From positions 4,743-10,879 of the forward strand of contig DIRG01000032.1 of NCBI GenBank assembly GCA_002427475.1: a DNA stretch of 6,137 nucleotides, read 5' to 3'. Each line of letters opens with the position of its first letter. Position 1 is the first letter of the stretch. Below, piece by piece: positions 5,414-6,137 of the stretch. This DNA is from Mageeibacillus sp. UBA5442 (lineage in GTDB: Bacteria; Bacillota; Clostridia; Saccharofermentanales; DTU023). The translations under genes and the position numbers were made by a program. The notes below the pieces were generated by a model, which worked only from the letters and a program-made list of their open reading frames with translations, had not been told where the DNA came from and made no database searches.

Positions 5414-5427
5414 GCACGAAAATGAAC
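5397..5427. repeat. 31-bp palindromic element, copy 2
   Basis: The left arm gttcatttttgtgcc (5397-5411) and right arm ggcacgaaaatgaac (5413-5427) pair along 15 positions with one T/G (a G-U wobble in RNA) around a single central base. It shares 27 of 31 positions with the copy at 3091-3121. It lies between the radical SAM gene and the terminator, so it would form a long stem at the 3' end of that transcript. REP-like origin is inferred from the palindromy and dispersal. Confidence 0.8.
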
Positions 5428-5428
5428 T

Positions 5429-5469
5429 AAAAAAAGGTTCTCGCAGACATTCCACGAGAACCCTTTTTT
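5429..5469. terminator. Bidirectional intrinsic terminator between convergent genes
   Basis: The stem ggttctcg (5436-5443) and cgagaacc (5455-5462) encloses an 11-nt loop. It is preceded by seven A (5429-5435) and followed after one C by six T (5464-5469), so both strands give a hairpin followed by a U-run. It serves the Memo/radical SAM transcript on the plus strand and pntB on the minus strand, whose stop codon lies 21 bases from the U-run on the right. Confidence 0.9.
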
Positions 5470-5490
5470 CTGCTATTTGCTAAAAGTGAT

Positions 5491-6137
5491 TTAAGCGCAG
5501 TATTCTCTCAAATCCTGTAATAATGATTTCAAAGACTCTGTCGCATCTCCCAGCATGAGTGCTATCTTCTCTCCTCGTCCTTCTTCGTACAAGGGGTTAT
5601 CGACGCCGGCATAACCGGGCTGTTTGTCATAGTTCATGATAATAACATGCTTAGCTTCTTCGACATTAAGGATCGGCATACCGTAGATAGGCGTACCTTC
5701 CGCTGTGTTAGCCGCAGGATTGACCACGTCGTTTGCACCGATAATTATAGCGACATCGGTACTTGCAAACTTAGGATTAATCTCATCCATTTCATGAAGT
5801 TTCTCGTAAGGCACGTCCACCTCGGCCAAAAGCACGTTCATATGACCTGGCATACGACCGGCAACAGGGTGAATCGCAAACTCAACTTGCTTGCCCTTCT
5901 GCTCCAATTCATCAGCCAGCTGTTTTACCACCGATTGAGCCTGAGACAATGCCATACCGTAGCCAGGGGCGATTATTACAGTTTCTGCCGCATCAAGCCA
6001 ATCAACATGTGCAGGTACAGCATCTTCCGACTCAATTTCTTCTTTCACTTCCACAGGGCAAAAGCCCAAGCGATATTCTTTTTGCAGTGTTTGCAAAGAT
6101 TCCTTAGCATCTCCCAAGAGAAGAGCTATTTGATCTT
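5491..6137 (-). CDS. pntB: NAD(P) transhydrogenase beta subunit, domain III, 3' part of gene
   Basis: This is the C-terminal part of PntB, the membrane subunit of the proton-translocating transhydrogenase that exchanges hydride between NADH and NADP; its 5' end lies beyond the window. The cytoplasmic NADP-binding domain III is clear: VIIAPGYGMALSQAQ, IHPVAGRMPGHMNVLLAE, PYEKLHEMDEIN, IIGANDVVNPAA, GMPILNVEEA, QPGYAGVDNPLY and the closing IALMLGDATESL. The frame is open to 6137, so the TTG at 6117 is not a start. Two oddities stand out. Before domain III, where the last membrane helix and a short link should lie, the sequence DQIALLLGDAKESL repeats the PntB end motif, suggesting a duplicated domain III. 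The position of the E. coli KRS triad before GYAGV reads NYD here, so the NADP 2'-phosphate clamp is missing. No domain II membrane segment is visible in the window. Confidence 0.88.
   Translation of the reverse strand, partial: DQIALLLGDAKESLQTLQKEYRLGFCPVEVKEEIESEDAVPAHVDWLDAAETVIIAPGYGMALSQAQSVVKQLADELEQKGKQVEFAIHPVAGRMPGHMNVLLAEVDVPYEKLHEMDEINPKFASTDVAIIIGANDVVNPAANTAEGTPIYGMPILNVEEAKHVIIMNYDKQPGYAGVDNPLYEEGRGEKIALMLGDATESLKSLLQDLREYCA
6070..6135 (-). repeat. Coding repeat: extra copy of the PntB C-terminal motif
   Basis: Twenty-two codons here begin DQIALLLGDAKESL. They match the protein's own C-terminal segment beginning EKIALMLGDATESL (codons 5571-5506) at 12 of 22 residues, with more conservative changes. 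In ordinary PntB this GDA segment is the last strand and helix of domain III, so its presence upstream of a full domain III marks the end of a preceding copy. Confidence 0.7.

Noticed and set aside
5380..5427. CRISPR-like or phage attachment array
   Set aside because: The tandem units are adjacent with no spacers, only two in number, and no integrase or cas gene is present.
6100..6117. TTG at 6117 as the start of a short standalone domain III protein
   Set aside because: The frame remains open to 6137, the residues before TTG continue the GDAKESL motif, and the sequence upstream has no ribosome binding site; the gene simply runs off the window.

Overview
The window looks like chromosomal DNA from an anaerobic bacterium, most likely a Bacillota member (Clostridia or Negativicutes type). 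This rests on strong Shine-Dalgarno sequences (GAGGTG, AAGGAG), tight gene spacing, an EpsC-type serine acetyltransferase of the long kind common in anaerobes, an AmmeMemoRadiSam module and a membrane transhydrogenase. The lineage is an inference; no rRNA or other phylogenetic marker is present.

Layout. (1) Positions 1-400 hold the start of an unrecognised minus-strand reading frame that runs off the left edge (1-208). A divergent control region follows, with two small palindromes, a TATAAT box and a leader hairpin. (2) Positions 401-937 encode a small membrane-anchored, tyrosine-rich protein of unknown function whose only three cysteines all lie in copies of a YY(M/V)SC motif. (3) Positions 938-1137 are non-coding and carry an operator-like inverted repeat just upstream of the cysteine genes. 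(4) Positions 1138-3073 are the two-gene cysteine unit: cysK (O-acetylserine sulfhydrylase), then 13 nt later a cysE/epsC-type serine O-acetyltransferase. Together they convert serine, acetyl-CoA and sulfide to cysteine. The acetyltransferase has an added acidic C-terminal tail with five cysteines. (5) Positions 3144-5376 are a Memo-like/AMMECR1 fusion gene overlapping by 14 nt the gene for its partner radical SAM enzyme, a compact form of the widespread but biochemically unresolved AmmeMemoRadiSam system. Two copies of a 31-bp palindromic element bracket this pair exactly (3091-3121 and 5397-5427). (6) A bidirectional terminator (5429-5469) separates it from a convergent minus-strand pntB fragment (5491-6137) encoding the NADP-binding domain III of proton-translocating transhydrogenase.

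The strongest unusual signals are these. The pntB fragment is preceded in frame by a second copy of the sequence that normally ends PntB, which suggests a duplicated domain III; the visible copy has lost the Lys-Arg-Ser motif that holds the NADP 2'-phosphate. The serine acetyltransferase carries a Cys/Asp-rich tail. Palindromic repeats frame the Memo/radical SAM cassette. The radical SAM protein stops at the point where I recall many relatives continuing into a zinc-ribbon-like tail, and a repeat begins three bases after its stop codon.

All family assignments come from recognised motifs, not from database searches.
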